A stretch of 64,000 nucleotides of DNA, from NCBI GenBank assembly GCA_018101195.1, contig JACDQH010000002.1:124001-188000 (forward strand). Reading direction: 5' to 3'. The translations under genes were made by a program, and so were the position numbers. Positions 18,931-28,484 of this stretch are shown here, piece by piece. This DNA comes from Rickettsiaceae bacterium H1. Its GTDB lineage: Bacteria > Pseudomonadota > Alphaproteobacteria > Rickettsiales > Anaplasmataceae. Under the pieces are notes generated by a model. That model did not search any database and had not been told where the DNA came from. It worked only from the letters and a program-made list of their open reading frames with translations. The number at the start of each line of letters is the position of its first letter. Positions within the stretch are counted from its first letter, which is position 1.

Positions 18931-18981
18931 TTTCTTTTTTTCTTAATCTTATAACCGTATTATACTACAATTTTAATTATT

Positions 18982-19287
18982 TTATACAAATTTTGCATAT
19001 ACGTTTTTTACATTTTTAGTTTTATATGTAATTTGCTGACCGTTTGTTAACGGTTCCGTAATTGATGTTTGAGGTTTATTCGCTTTATTGTTCGTCAATG
19101 CGATAAGCAGAACGTTTAATGAAAAAATTGTTAAGAAAAATATACTTAATGCAGCTTGATTAAGTGCTAATGTTGTGGATAAAACAGAAATCGTTAACAA
19201 CCCGGAACAGATTATAGTTTTATCTAGCAAACTATCTTTTGACGATTGTTTTGTATTTTCAATATTAATCTTATGTTTTTTGAACAC
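18982..19287 (-). CDS. Small two-span membrane frame (101 aa), possibly the tail of the ankyrin gene
   Basis: The frame starts at GTG and encodes a polar N-terminus, two adjacent hydrophobic helices (about residues 26-66) and a polar tail. It overlaps the end of the upstream ankyrin relic by about 17 nt in another frame. The other ankyrin gene in this window also ends in a membrane hairpin, so this may be the displaced C-terminus of the same ancestral gene. That is inference. As a separate gene it has no clear ribosome-binding site. Confidence 0.4.
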   Translation of the reverse strand: MFKKHKINIENTKQSSKDSLLDKTIICSGLLTISVLSTTLALNQAALSIFFLTIFSLNVLLIALTNNKANKPQTSITEPLTNGQQITYKTKNVKNVYAKFV

Positions 19288-19982
19288 GGGTATGAGTTTT
19301 ACATAATCTTCTTTTGTTTTTTGCGGTTGTAATTGCTTCTTGATCGTAAGTTAAGTTAAATTTTGCTCCGTTTGCCAGTAAATAATCAACTATGTCTGTA
19401 TGAGTATTTGCTATGGCATAATATAATGCCGATCTATTTTCAGATTTTAAGTTAATTAGTGTAGGATCGTGATTTATGATTTGCTTAACAACTTCAATAT
19501 TTACCGGTTATAGTAGCAATATCTAGTGGATTTTGTTTAAATTTATTTTCTATACTTAACTTTGCTCCTTTTGCCAATAAATAACTTACTATTCGAGCAT
19601 TGCCGTTTCTTGCAGCTAAAAATAACGGTGTATTTCCATATATGTCTTGCACGTTGATAATGTTTTCTGATTCATTTGTAGCGAGAATTTTTTCAACTAT
19701 GTTAATATCGTCGGAAAGTACTCCATGGTGTAGTGAATTTTGTTTTTTGTGTTTGTCAATAATAGCAGGATTGCTACCTGCGGTAAGAAGAAGGTTGACT
19801 ATTTCAGAATTTCCTTTAATAGCAGCTAAATTGAGTAAAGTGTTTTTTTGATTATCGTCTCCACATTTATATGGTTTATTTAATTCTTCTTGTGTTTTGC
19901 CTTTTAACCTGATTTTTAATTCTTCTACTTTATTTTTCCAAACTAAAAGTACGATTGAATCACTATTTTGTTCTTTAATCAT
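19271..19982 (-). pseudogene. Ankyrin-repeat protein, frameshifted
   Basis: The first frame (19982-19494) holds ankyrin repeats such as NTLLNLAAIKGNSEIVNLLL and GNTPLFLAARNGNARIVSYLL, and ends at TITGKY. In another frame the next bases continue the repeat as IEVVKQIINHDPTLINL, SALYYAIANTHTDIVDYLLA and a short tail that stops at 19271. One extra base near 19495-19500 explains the break. Its C-terminus may run on into the hydrophobic frame downstream. Four or more repeats are visible. Function and targets are unknown. Confidence 0.7.
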
Positions 19983-20019
19983 TAATTTTAATATTTAATC
20001 TAAGGTTAATAATATATAC

Positions 20020-20673
20020 TTAATTTCTTAATTTTTGAATATTTTCTTTATAATTACCGTTCTTAGTAAAAATAGCGGAACCTGCCACTAAAATATCCGC
20101 ACCTGCTTTTATCACCGATTGTGCGTTTTTTTCGTTTATTCCCCCGTCTACTCCGAGTAATATTTTATTATTCGATTTATTTATCATTAACCTTATATTG
20201 GCAATTTTTTGTAACTGCGAACTTAAAAATTGTTGTCCTCCGAATCCGGGGTTAACCGACATGACGAGGATTAGATCGATTTCATCCAATAAATACTTTA
20301 ATATTTCGGGGTTAGTAGAAGGAACGATTGATATTCCTGCTTTTTTACCTAATGACTTAATTGTTCGTATAGCTTTTTCCAAATGTATTTCTGCTTCTTC
20401 ATGAATTGTTATGATGTCGCTGCCTGCGTTTGCAAAATCTTCGATATAATTTAGTGCTGGTGAAATCATTAAGTGTACGTCGAATGGCAAATGAGTTTGT
20501 TTTCTGATTGATTTTATTACGCATGATCCGATTGTAATATTCGGTACGAAATGACCATCCATTACGTCTACATGTATGTAATTGGCACCTGCTTGTGTTA
20601 CATTTCTTATTTCTTGACCCAGCTGAGAAAAATCTGCAGATAATATCGATGCTGCTATTTTAACCGTCACCAT
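20020..20673 (-). CDS. rpe: Ribulose-phosphate 3-epimerase
   Basis: The 217-residue TIM-barrel enzyme shows ILSADFSQLGQEI, the metal-binding HVDVMDGHFVPNITIG near residue 33, FDVHLMI near 67 and MSVNPGFGGQQF near 137. It interconverts ribulose-5-phosphate and xylulose-5-phosphate in the pentose phosphate pathway. Its start overlaps the end of gshA by 14 nt, so it is part of the nuoI-gshA-rpe minus-strand run. The gene is intact. Confidence 0.95.
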   Translation of the reverse strand: MVTVKIAASILSADFSQLGQEIRNVTQAGANYIHVDVMDGHFVPNITIGSCVIKSIRKQTHLPFDVHLMISPALNYIEDFANAGSDIITIHEEAEIHLEKAIRTIKSLGKKAGISIVPSTNPEILKYLLDEIDLILVMSVNPGFGGQQFLSSQLQKIANIRLMINKSNNKILLGVDGGINEKNAQSVIKAGADILVAGSAIFTKNGNYKENIQKLRN

Positions 20674-21838
20674 AATGTTCTAATTCAATTGAAGTGGCAA
20701 GTAAAGGAAGACCTGTTATTAAAGATGAGAAAAAAGCAAGCTTATCGTTACATACCGATCCTGTAACTATTTCTTTAAATTGTGCTCCTACTTTATTTAA
20801 GTTATTTAGATTACATTGTCCCGTGTGGTAACGATAAAGGAAAGAAATCGGCTGGTCCATAATGCAATAAACTAAAGGTTCGGCAGTGTACCCGTCACAT
20901 ACGTTAATAGTTGCTACTCCTTCTTGTAATAGCACTTTGTTGATAATTGCTTTTCCTTTAGTAACATTCATTTTTTTTCTCACGTTTTTATTTAGATGGA
21001 AGATTTCTTCGGCACTAAATACGTTTGTTACTCCCATTCCATAACTTCCGTTATCCGCTTTGATGAAAACATAAGGCTTGTCTTTAATCGAATATTCGTC
21101 ATATTTTTTTTGTATTTTTTTTAATATTTTTTCCACTTTTAACGCAATACACTCCAAACTTTCTTGTTTGTTAAAGTTTATTTCCGTACAAATGCTTGTA
21201 AAAGTATTAATTAGCCATCCGTCTATTGAAAAATCTTTACAAAATTTTTCTACGATTTCGTCGTATATTTGAAAATAACGAGATTTAGAGCGATTAAACC
21301 ACCCGAGGCTAGGCTTGGGTATTATTTCTTGATGAATATTTTGTAAAACATCGGGTATACCCGAGATCATGTCATTATTTATAAGAATGATGTCAGGAAC
21401 ATAGCCATCTTGTGTTTCTATTAATTTATCTATTTTTTTTATAGGAGAAGTAAGAATGTGGTTACCATTGCTGCCGAAAATTTTTTTATTATGCCCTATT
21501 ACCGCCTGATTTCCAGAAAGTTCCAACATTGTTTTCAGAGCCATTAAGTTATCGTTATAATGTGAATTGCGAGTATGTTCTTCTGGTAATATCAAAAATT
21601 TTTTGTTTCGGTATGAATTTTTTATTATAGATGCTGCTAATTTTAAAGAATTTTTCGAAAGATTGTTAAACCCACCCGGAAAAAGATTTACATCTACTGG
21701 CGATGCTTTATAACCCGAATGACGTATATCTATCGAAGAATAAAAATTGTATTTCTTTCTTTTTGTATTTTTGGACATCCAATCGTGTAAATCATCTTTG
21801 CCTATTTTTTTGTACAAGGTGTGGATAAGTTGTGACAT
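20660..21838 (-). CDS. gshA: Glutamate-cysteine ligase (proteobacterial GshA type)
   Basis: The product of about 392 residues matches the non-orthologous glutamate-cysteine ligase family found in alpha- and betaproteobacteria (Pfam GshA type). Visible blocks are IDIRHSGYKASPVDVNLFPGGFNNL near the N-terminus, ILPEEHTRN, FIKADNGSYGMGV near residue 265 and VLLQEGV. It makes gamma-glutamylcysteine, the first step to glutathione. The ATG at 21838 (MSQLIH) is chosen over a TTG at 21853. It lies 30 bp after nuoI and overlaps rpe. Confidence 0.85.
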   Translation of the reverse strand: MSQLIHTLYKKIGKDDLHDWMSKNTKRKKYNFYSSIDIRHSGYKASPVDVNLFPGGFNNLSKNSLKLAASIIKNSYRNKKFLILPEEHTRNSHYNDNLMALKTMLELSGNQAVIGHNKKIFGSNGNHILTSPIKKIDKLIETQDGYVPDIILINNDMISGIPDVLQNIHQEIIPKPSLGWFNRSKSRYFQIYDEIVEKFCKDFSIDGWLINTFTSICTEINFNKQESLECIALKVEKILKKIQKKYDEYSIKDKPYVFIKADNGSYGMGVTNVFSAEEIFHLNKNVRKKMNVTKGKAIINKVLLQEGVATINVCDGYTAEPLVYCIMDQPISFLYRYHTGQCNLNNLNKVGAQFKEIVTGSVCNDKLAFFSSLITGLPLLATSIELEHYGDG

Positions 21839-21870
21839 TTTAATCCAATTCAAGCATGAGTGGAAACGTA

Positions 21871-22350
21871 TCAGTTATCACTTATTATCATTTTTTGCAA
21901 TGCTTTTTCCCAAACTTCACCGTTTTCGAGTAATTTATCTTTATTATACATCATTTCTTCTCTGGTTTCGGTAGCAAATTCGAAATTAGGACCTTCGACG
22001 ATTGCATCGACAGGACATGCTTCTTGGCAAAATCCACAGTAGATACACTTGGTCATGTCAATATCATATTGTGTTGTTCTACGACTTCCGTCTTCCCGTT
22101 CTTCCGCTTCGATAGTAATTGCTTGCGCTGGACATATTGCTTCGCATAGTTTACATGCTATACAACGTTCTTCTCCGTTCGAATACCGTCTCAGTGCATG
22201 TTCTCCTCTGAATCTGAGGCTATATTTCCCTTTTTCTTCCGGATATTTTAGTGTTATTTTCGTTTTGAAAAAATACTTCAGTGATATTTTCAACCCTTTT
22301 ATTAAATCGCTTAAAAGAAAATATCCAAGCAATTTTTTTAATTTTTTCAT
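21871..22350 (-). CDS. nuoI: NADH-quinone oxidoreductase subunit I
   Basis: The 159-residue protein carries two 4Fe-4S motifs, [12 protein letters not shown] near residue 63 and [12 protein letters not shown] near 102, and the typical C-terminal [16 protein letters not shown]. It passes electrons along the peripheral arm of complex I. The length is normal. The usual neighbour nuoH is not present upstream; the next plus-strand gene is dxr, read divergently. Confidence 0.95.
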   Translation of the reverse strand: MKKLKKLLGYFLLSDLIKGLKISLKYFFKTKITLKYPEEKGKYSLRFRGEHALRRYSNGEERCIACKLCEAICPAQAITIEAEEREDGSRRTTQYDIDMTKCIYCGFCQEACPVDAIVEGPNFEFATETREEMMYNKDKLLENGEVWEKALQKMIISDN

Positions 22351-22443
22351 AACATAAATAAGTAAATTTGTTTTTCTTATATCATTAAAATTTGCTTTAG
22401 TATATTAACAAGAAGATAATTTTCAGATGTTTTATGTAAACAT

Positions 22444-23547
22444 GTGAAAAAATCAATAGCAATTTTTGGTTCTACTGGTTCGGTAGGTAAACAAACCGTC
22501 GAGTTAATCGTAAAAGATTTGGATAAATATAGTGTCGAAGTAATTACGGCAAATAATAATTGGCAATTACTTGCAGAGCAAGCTAAATTATTGAAAGCAA
22601 AAAGAGTTGTGGTTGTCGATAATAGGCATTACTTAAACCTTAAGCAAAATTTACCTACTAAAAAAGTATTATCTGGAAAAAATGCATTAATCGATTGTGC
22701 AAAATTACCGGTGGATATTTGTGTTATGGCAATATTGGGAATTGCCGGTCTTACTCCTACTATGGAAGCAATTAAATGCGCTAAAACATTGGTAATGGCA
22801 AATAAGGAAAGTTTGGTATGCGCAGGTCACCTGATTAATAATATTTTGGGTAAAGCAAAAATTATTCCTATCGATTCGGAGCATAATGCTATTTTTCAAA
22901 TTTATAACGGTTTAGTAGATAAAATTACTCTTACTGCTTCTGGAGGCCCATTTTATCAAAATGGTAACGATAACAAGACAGTAGAGCAAGCAATTATGCA
23001 TCCGGTGTGGAAAATGGGTAAAAAAATTTCCGTTGATTCGGCAACAATGATGAACAAGGTAATGGAAGTGATAGAAGCTCGTTATTTATTTGAAATCGAT
23101 ATCGATAAAATAAATATAGTTATTCATCCCGAAGCGATAATTCACGGAATGATTTCTTATGTCGACGGAAATAATATTGCCGTTTTGAGTGATCCCGATA
23201 TGAAATTACCGATCGCATATGCCTTAAATTGGCCAGAAAGAAAAGAATCGCCTACTCAATTAAACCTTGCTGAAATAGGTTCGCTAAACTTTTATCAGCC
23301 GAATTCAAGTCAATTTCCCGCATTAAGATTCTTGCAAACGGATAATTACGTTGCACTTAATACTGCCAATGAAATAGCTGTTAATTTATTTCTCAGAGGA
23401 AAAATTACTTTCGATGAAATTGTCCTGATTATCGACGATATTGTTTCTTCTTGTTCCGATTATAAACCCGACTCTATTGAAGAAATTTTAGAATACGATC
23501 GAAGAATACGGGCGGTAACAAAAGAAAAATTTTTGATAAAAGCTTAA
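22444..23547 (+). CDS. dxr: 1-deoxy-D-xylulose 5-phosphate reductoisomerase
   Basis: The 367-residue enzyme shows the NADPH motif IFGSTGSVGKQTVELI, the MANKESLVCAG block near residue 118, PIDSEHNAIFQ near 140 with metal-binding residues and TASGGPF near 160. It commits carbon to the MEP isoprenoid pathway. The start is GTG at 22444 (MKKSIAIFG). A functional MEP gene is informative, because some Rickettsiales lineages lost this pathway. It is somewhat shorter than many homologues, mainly at the C-terminus. Confidence 0.93.
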   Translation: MKKSIAIFGSTGSVGKQTVELIVKDLDKYSVEVITANNNWQLLAEQAKLLKAKRVVVVDNRHYLNLKQNLPTKKVLSGKNALIDCAKLPVDICVMAILGIAGLTPTMEAIKCAKTLVMANKESLVCAGHLINNILGKAKIIPIDSEHNAIFQIYNGLVDKITLTASGGPFYQNGNDNKTVEQAIMHPVWKMGKKISVDSATMMNKVMEVIEARYLFEIDIDKINIVIHPEAIIHGMISYVDGNNIAVLSDPDMKLPIAYALNWPERKESPTQLNLAEIGSLNFYQPNSSQFPALRFLQTDNYVALNTANEIAVNLFLRGKITFDEIVLIIDDIVSSCSDYKPDSIEEILEYDRRIRAVTKEKFLIKA

Positions 23548-23568
23548 AAATGTAAAAATCTTCAAAAA

Positions 23569-24120
23569 GAGGAGGTATATACGGCAATTAATTATAAAAA
23601 CGCTAAATTAACTAACGCTTTAGCTGGAGTTAGCCCAAGAACCGGTATTATTTCAATTTATACTTCTAATAAATTATTTAATGAATATGATGGCTGCTAT
23701 TTACCTAAGAAAAATGACAATTACTTCTTTAATTACTTTTTTATTAACCAATTATTTAATGTCGTTGTCAATACTGCTGTTTTTACTACCGCACTATTTT
23801 TATTATGTGAAAATTTTATCAAATCGAAAAGCTTGGAATTTGGTTTATCGATATCGTTACCGATAGTTTCTTATCGCTATTTGTGCAATGTCAATTCTTA
23901 AGTCTAGTTTATAGGAAAAACATTAAAAAATTAAGCAAGGTTAAAGCTTCAGATATGGTTAAAGATTTGGCACTTATCAACATCTGGTAATAGCTTGGCT
24001 GATATTGCTGTTCACCTCTTCTTAATTGGCGATGCGGTAATCGATAAATGTAGAATCGATACAGAGAGGAAATAACTGTTAGTGAATCAACAATCGGAGA
24101 TGAAAGCATATAAATCATAT
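23569..24120 (+). pseudogene. Decayed coding stretch between dxr and dnaK
   Basis: A strong Shine-Dalgarno-like GAGGAGG lies at 23569-23575. It is followed by an open frame to 23901 that lacks ATG, GTG or TTG near the site (first codon would be ATT at 23587). It reads like protein, with a hydrophobic block NVVVNTAVFTTALFLLCENF. After the stop, other frames give coding-like pieces (KVKASDMVKDLALINIW, then SLADIAVHLFLIGDAVID up to about 24080). Together they look like one gene broken by several changes. No family is recognised. Confidence 0.35.
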
Positions 24121-24186
24121 TAATCGATATTGTTTATGATTCTTGTTATTCGGGGTTGTATTGGAAAAAATTCTGATTATATATTT

Positions 24187-24217
24187 CCTGTAATTAAAAA
24201 AAATAATTTTACAGGAG
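24187..24217 (+). promoter_or_regulatory. Hairpin holding the dnaK ribosome-binding site
   Basis: CCTGTAA at 24187-24193 is perfectly complementary to TTACAGG at 24209-24215. The right arm includes the first bases of the AGGAG ribosome-binding site for the dnaK ATG at 24225. At low temperature the site would be partly paired, as in RNA thermometers of heat-shock genes. The 7-bp stem in AT-rich DNA could be chance. Confidence 0.35.
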
Positions 24218-24224
24218 ATTCTTT

Positions 24225-26168
24225 ATGTCGGAACCGATAATAGGAATAGATTTAGGTACCACAAATTCTTGTGTTGCCGTCATGAAAGGAAAAGATGCCA
24301 ATATTATTGAAAATTTGGAAGGAGCGAGAACTACTCCTTCGGTGGTCGCATTTACTGATGGGGGAGAAAGAATAGTAGGTACTCCTGCATTACGCCAAGC
24401 AGTTACCAATCCGGAAAATACTATTATTGCTTCCAAAAGATTGATCGGTCGTAAATACAGTAACGATTTTGTAAAAAGCATTAAGATGAATTACAAACTT
24501 GTTAAAGCGAAAAACGGCGACGTATGGATCGAATCCAAAGGTAAAGAATATTCTCCAAGTCAAATTGGAGCTTTTGTTTTGCAAAAAATGAAAGAAACTG
24601 CGGAAAATTATCTTGGCGAAGATGTGAAAAAAGCCGTTATTACGGTTCCCGCTTACTTTGATGACGCTCAACGGCAAGCAACGAAAGATGCTGGGAAAAT
24701 TTCCGGTCTCGAAGTATTACGTATTATTAATGAACCGACTGCAGCTGCTTTAGCTTATGGTTTCGATAAAAAAGCGGGAAATAAAAACATCGTTGTATAC
24801 GACTTGGGAGGAGGTACTTTCGATGTCTCGATTTTAGAATTGGGTGACGGTGTGTTTGAAGTGAAATCTACTAATGGCGATACTCATTTGGGTGGAGAAG
24901 ATTTCGATCACAAAATATTGGATTTTTTAATTAGTGAATTTAAACAAAGTAATGGCATCGATCTTAATAAAGATGTATTAGCTATGCAGCGTTTAAAAGA
25001 AGCTGCGGAAAAAGCTAAGAAAGAGTTATCCAGCTCTTTGGAAACGGAAATTAATCTGCCTTATATTACGGCAGATTCTGGCGGACCTAAACACTTGGGT
25101 ATTAAATTATCGAGAGCAAAACTGGAAAATTTAGTAATAGATTTGATTAACAAATCAATGAAGCCGTGTGAAAAAGCTTTAAAAGATGCGGGTTTATCTG
25201 CTGGCGATATCGATGAAATCATATTGGTCGGCGGTATGACCAGAATGCCAAAAGTTATTGAAAAAGTAAAAGAATTTTTCGGTAAAGATCCTCATAGGGG
25301 TGTTAACCCAGATGAAGTTGTGGCAGTAGGTGCTGCAATTCAAGGCAGTATTTTGCAAGGAAATAGTGGTGACGTATTATTGCTTGACGTTACTCCTTTG
25401 TCACTCGGAATTGAAACTCTTGGGGGCGTATTTACTCGTTTGATAGGACGTAATACGACTATTCCTAGTAAAAAAAGCCAAATCTTTTCTACTGCTGAAG
25501 ATAATCAAACGGCAGTTACTTTGCGTATACACCAAGGAGAAAGAGAAATGGCAATAGATAACAAATGCTTATGCCAATTTACTTTGGAAGGAATACCTCC
25601 TGCTCCTCGTGGTGTGCCGCAAATCGAGGTTACATTCGATATCGATGCGAACGGTATAGTTCATGTCTCGGCAAAAGACAAAGCAACAGGAAAAGAACAA
25701 ACAGTAAAAATACAAGCTTCCGGAGGGCTTTCCGATGCTGATATAGATAAAATGGTAAAAGAAGCGGAAGTTAAAGCAAAAGAGGATCGGGAGAAAAAGA
25801 AAAGTGTCGAAGCAAAAAATAATGCTGACAGTTTGATTTATTCAACTGAAAAATCTTTGAAAGAATATGGTGACAAAATTAGCTCTGCCGAAAAAGAGAA
25901 TATCGAGAATGCGATTAAAGAAATAAAAGAAATTTTGGAAAGTGGTGATTCGGAAAAAATAAAAGAAAAAACCGATAAGTTATCTCAAACTTCTATGAAA
26001 TTAGGCGAAGCTATGTATAAAGATTCGCAACAGCAACAACCCGATGGCGGTAATACCGATAATGATTCTTCTGGTAAAAGTGATAATAGCTCTTCATCCG
26101 ATAACAAAGAAGAAAAAGTAGTGGACTCGGATTATGAAGAAGTAAAAGAAGAAGATAACAAAAAATAA
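24225..26168 (+). CDS. dnaK: Chaperone DnaK (Hsp70)
   Basis: The 647-residue chaperone has the phosphate-1 motif [13 protein letters not shown] at the N-terminus, [17 protein letters not shown] near residue 145, [14 protein letters not shown] near 195 and [12 protein letters not shown] near 340. A substrate-binding domain and a Gly/Ser/Asn/acidic-rich tail ending [10 protein letters not shown] follow. It folds and protects proteins with DnaJ and GrpE. dnaJ is not adjacent downstream. The frame is intact over 1.9 kb. Confidence 0.97.
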   Translation: MSEPIIGIDLGTTNSCVAVMKGKDANIIENLEGARTTPSVVAFTDGGERIVGTPALRQAVTNPENTIIASKRLIGRKYSNDFVKSIKMNYKLVKAKNGDVWIESKGKEYSPSQIGAFVLQKMKETAENYLGEDVKKAVITVPAYFDDAQRQATKDAGKISGLEVLRIINEPTAAALAYGFDKKAGNKNIVVYDLGGGTFDVSILELGDGVFEVKSTNGDTHLGGEDFDHKILDFLISEFKQSNGIDLNKDVLAMQRLKEAAEKAKKELSSSLETEINLPYITADSGGPKHLGIKLSRAKLENLVIDLINKSMKPCEKALKDAGLSAGDIDEIILVGGMTRMPKVIEKVKEFFGKDPHRGVNPDEVVAVGAAIQGSILQGNSGDVLLLDVTPLSLGIETLGGVFTRLIGRNTTIPSKKSQIFSTAEDNQTAVTLRIHQGEREMAIDNKCLCQFTLEGIPPAPRGVPQIEVTFDIDANGIVHVSAKDKATGKEQTVKIQASGGLSDADIDKMVKEAEVKAKEDREKKKSVEAKNNADSLIYSTEKSLKEYGDKISSAEKENIENAIKEIKEILESGDSEKIKEKTDKLSQTSMKLGEAMYKDSQQQQPDGGNTDNDSSGKSDNSSSSDNKEEKVVDSDYEEVKEEDNKK

Positions 26169-26227
26169 CGGTAATAAAAGAAGGTATTAGTATAAGTTTA
26201 ATCTTATCATGTTTTCTTTTACCTTTA

Positions 26228-27601
26228 ATGAAAAAGTTTTATTTTTTTTTATTACTGGTTATTTTTCTTGAAGGCTATGCCGTTTTATCGATAGAGATAT
26301 TAGCGATAAGGCAGCTTATACCTTTTGTTGGTAACGGTTTGGAGTCGGTTTCGATTTTGATATCCGCCATATTGATTCCTCTTTCTTTTGGTTATTATGT
26401 AGGAGGCAAGTTCAAAGGAAACGTAAGACAAAGATTAATAAATAATTTGATATGCGCTAATATAGTACTGATCTTATCTTTATCATACAATTTATTGCAG
26501 CTGTATTTTAGCTTTTTTTCTTTATTCGGGATAAAAAATTACATATGGCAAACATGTATTTTTGCAATAATTTTTTTAATTTATCCGATTTTTTTACTTG
26601 GTCAAACTATTCCTCTGCTCAGCAATTATTTTCGGAAAAATAATTTTTCCGCTTTAACGGGTAAAATTTTATTTGTTTCTACTTTAGGTTCGTTTTCTGG
26701 ATCGATACTTAGCACATTGTTTTTCATGCCTTTGATTGGGGTAAATAATACTGTCATCGTTACCGTGTTTTTTGTCGGGCTTGCTACTTTGATAATAAAC
26801 AAAAATTGTTTTTCTTATAATAGTGCTATTGTTGTCTTTAGCATGTTAGTGTGTCTTTTTCTTAATTATCCTAAATTAGGAATTGTGACAAATAATGCTT
26901 ATAGCACGATAGAAATAATTGAAAATAATGAAGAAGAAAGCAAAATATTGTCAATTAATCGTAGTTATTCGGCAAAAATAGCGAAAAATTTGGAAGATCG
27001 TTTTGAATATTTAAAATTTGTTGAAAAACGTTTTCTCGAACCTTTAGTATCGGATTATGATACAATCTATGAAATTTTGGTAATAGGAGCGGGAGGATTT
27101 ACTTTTGGCTTGGAAGATAAAAAAAATCACTATACTTATGTAGATATCGATAACTCTTTAGAAAAAATTTCTGAGAAATACTTTTTATCTGAACCGTTAA
27201 GTGCTAATAAAAAATTTATTGCCGAACCAGCACGTGCTTTTGTGAAAAATAATGATAAAAAATTCGACTTGATTTTTTTAGACGTATACACGCATTATAT
27301 AAATATTCCGTTTCAATTAATTACTAAAGAATTCTTTCACGATGTAAAATCGTTACTGAACGATCAAGCTATATTTATTTTTAATGCCATAACTAGTGCT
27401 AATTTCAATGATAATTTTAGTATTAAATTGGATAATACCATTCGCAGCTCTTTTCCGAATTGTAATCGTGAGATGGTAGGTTTTTACAATGGTTGGGAAT
27501 TATTCGATAATAAATTATATAACGTTATCTACAGCTGCTTTAATAAGCATAAATCGGGAATTTATAGCGATAATCACAATGTTTATTTTTTTGATAAATA
27601 G
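26228..27601 (+). CDS. Membrane-anchored spermidine synthase-like protein
   Basis: The 457-residue protein begins with about six or seven membrane helices (residues 5-215). FLEGYAVLSIEILAIR is typical of the fused MFS/spermidine synthase family. It ends with a cytosolic aminopropyltransferase-like Rossmann domain, with EILVIGAGGFTFGL near 280, YTYVDIDN near 300 and FDLIFLDVYTH near 345. The soluble members transfer aminopropyl groups to putrescine. For the membrane-bound members the reaction is not established. It lies 59 bp after dnaK. Confidence 0.82.
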   Translation: MKKFYFFLLLVIFLEGYAVLSIEILAIRQLIPFVGNGLESVSILISAILIPLSFGYYVGGKFKGNVRQRLINNLICANIVLILSLSYNLLQLYFSFFSLFGIKNYIWQTCIFAIIFLIYPIFLLGQTIPLLSNYFRKNNFSALTGKILFVSTLGSFSGSILSTLFFMPLIGVNNTVIVTVFFVGLATLIINKNCFSYNSAIVVFSMLVCLFLNYPKLGIVTNNAYSTIEIIENNEEESKILSINRSYSAKIAKNLEDRFEYLKFVEKRFLEPLVSDYDTIYEILVIGAGGFTFGLEDKKNHYTYVDIDNSLEKISEKYFLSEPLSANKKFIAEPARAFVKNNDKKFDLIFLDVYTHYINIPFQLITKEFFHDVKSLLNDQAIFIFNAITSANFNDNFSIKLDNTIRSSFPNCNREMVGFYNGWELFDNKLYNVIYSCFNKHKSGIYSDNHNVYFFDK

Positions 27602-27661
27602 TTAAAATATGGTTATATCCTAAAAAAAAATTATTAGAGTATTGCGTATCGTTTTATTTAT

Positions 27662-27778
27662 GTTAGTATCCAGATAGAAGTAGGAGGAAGTAGAGGCTAG
27701 CTCGTTCATTTGCTCCAAGGGTGGAATTAACTCTCAATAGTTTACGCTAGTCTCTGCTTTCCATTATCTTTTACTAAC
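27662..27778. ncRNA. Long hairpin, candidate structured RNA
   Basis: This gene-free element of about 117 nt folds into one extended hairpin. GTTAGTA (27662-27668) pairs with TACTAAC (27772-27778). AGATA (27672-27676) pairs with TATCT (27765-27769). A stem of about 16 pairs joins 27686-27701 to 27746-27762, with two or three G-U pairs and one bulge. The terminal loop is about 44 nt. The rod with bulges recalls 6S-like RNAs, but no diagnostic sequence was recognised, and the SRP RNA tip motif is absent. The strand is unknown. It lies between convergent genes. Confidence 0.4.
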
Positions 27779-27830
27779 TTAATTTAATAAACTTATTTAA
27801 TTAAATTAACGTATATCACGTTTGTATAAA

Positions 27831-28484
27831 TTATTTAATACCTAAGTTAATTATTTTTCTCACAAGGGGAACAGTAATATTTCTCTTTTCTTCTATTGCG
27901 ACCAAATCGATATAATCGATCAAATTTATTAATTTTGCCACAGAGCGCTCAGTATGATTAATTATATAATCTATTACTTCTTTCGATATTTTAATTTGAC
28001 GAAGGGAAAATTCTTTTAATAACATCACTTTTAGTAAGTGTTCGTTATTTTCCGGCAGTTTTAAAAGTGGTGACGATAAAATTCGAGATTTCAAATCTGC
28101 CAATTTATAGGGTAAAAATTTAGGTAAAGTATTAGTGGTCAATAACAATTTACAGTTACATTCTTTTGTTACGTTATATATGCAGAGTAATTCCCTTTCA
28201 TTTGTAATTTTTTCAATATTTTCTATTATGTAATTTCTCTCTTTTGTTATAATTTGTAATCCGTTAAGCGAACGGAGAAATAATCCGTTATTACTTTGTT
28301 GCCAAACATGTGCCAGATGGGTTTTTCCGGTTAATGGCTTTCCATATAAGATTTTGCAGTGATGTTGCCAATTTTCAATAAGTAATTGTTGATATTCATT
28401 GATATTTCCTTCGGATAATATGTAATCTTTAGTTTTATACGATTTTTTTTTAGGCTTATTATTCAGTAGACTGAGTTGTTTCAT
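27831..28484 (-). CDS. hda: DnaA regulatory inactivator Hda-type protein
   Basis: The 217-residue protein has a short N-terminal sequence like a clamp-binding motif (QLSLLN at residues 3-8). An AAA+-like core follows, with ILYGKPLTGKTHLAHVW near residue 45 (Walker A), LLLTTNTLP near 113 and DLKSRIL near 129, all typical of Hda/DnaA domain III. It lacks the DnaA DNA-binding domain. Hda with the clamp promotes ATP hydrolysis by DnaA after initiation. It overlaps the upstream permease gene by 26 nt. Confidence 0.88.
   Translation of the reverse strand: MKQLSLLNNKPKKKSYKTKDYILSEGNINEYQQLLIENWQHHCKILYGKPLTGKTHLAHVWQQSNNGLFLRSLNGLQIITKERNYIIENIEKITNERELLCIYNVTKECNCKLLLTTNTLPKFLPYKLADLKSRILSSPLLKLPENNEHLLKVMLLKEFSLRQIKISKEVIDYIINHTERSVAKLINLIDYIDLVAIEEKRNITVPLVRKIINLGIK

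Noticed and set aside
23681..23866. 61-codon plus-strand frame between dxr and dnaK
   Set aside because: A longer, more protein-like frame overlaps it in another register, so this one is a by-product.
27662..27778. Signal recognition particle RNA or tmRNA
   Set aside because: The SRP tip motif and the tRNA-like ends of tmRNA are not present; it is left as an unnamed structured element.
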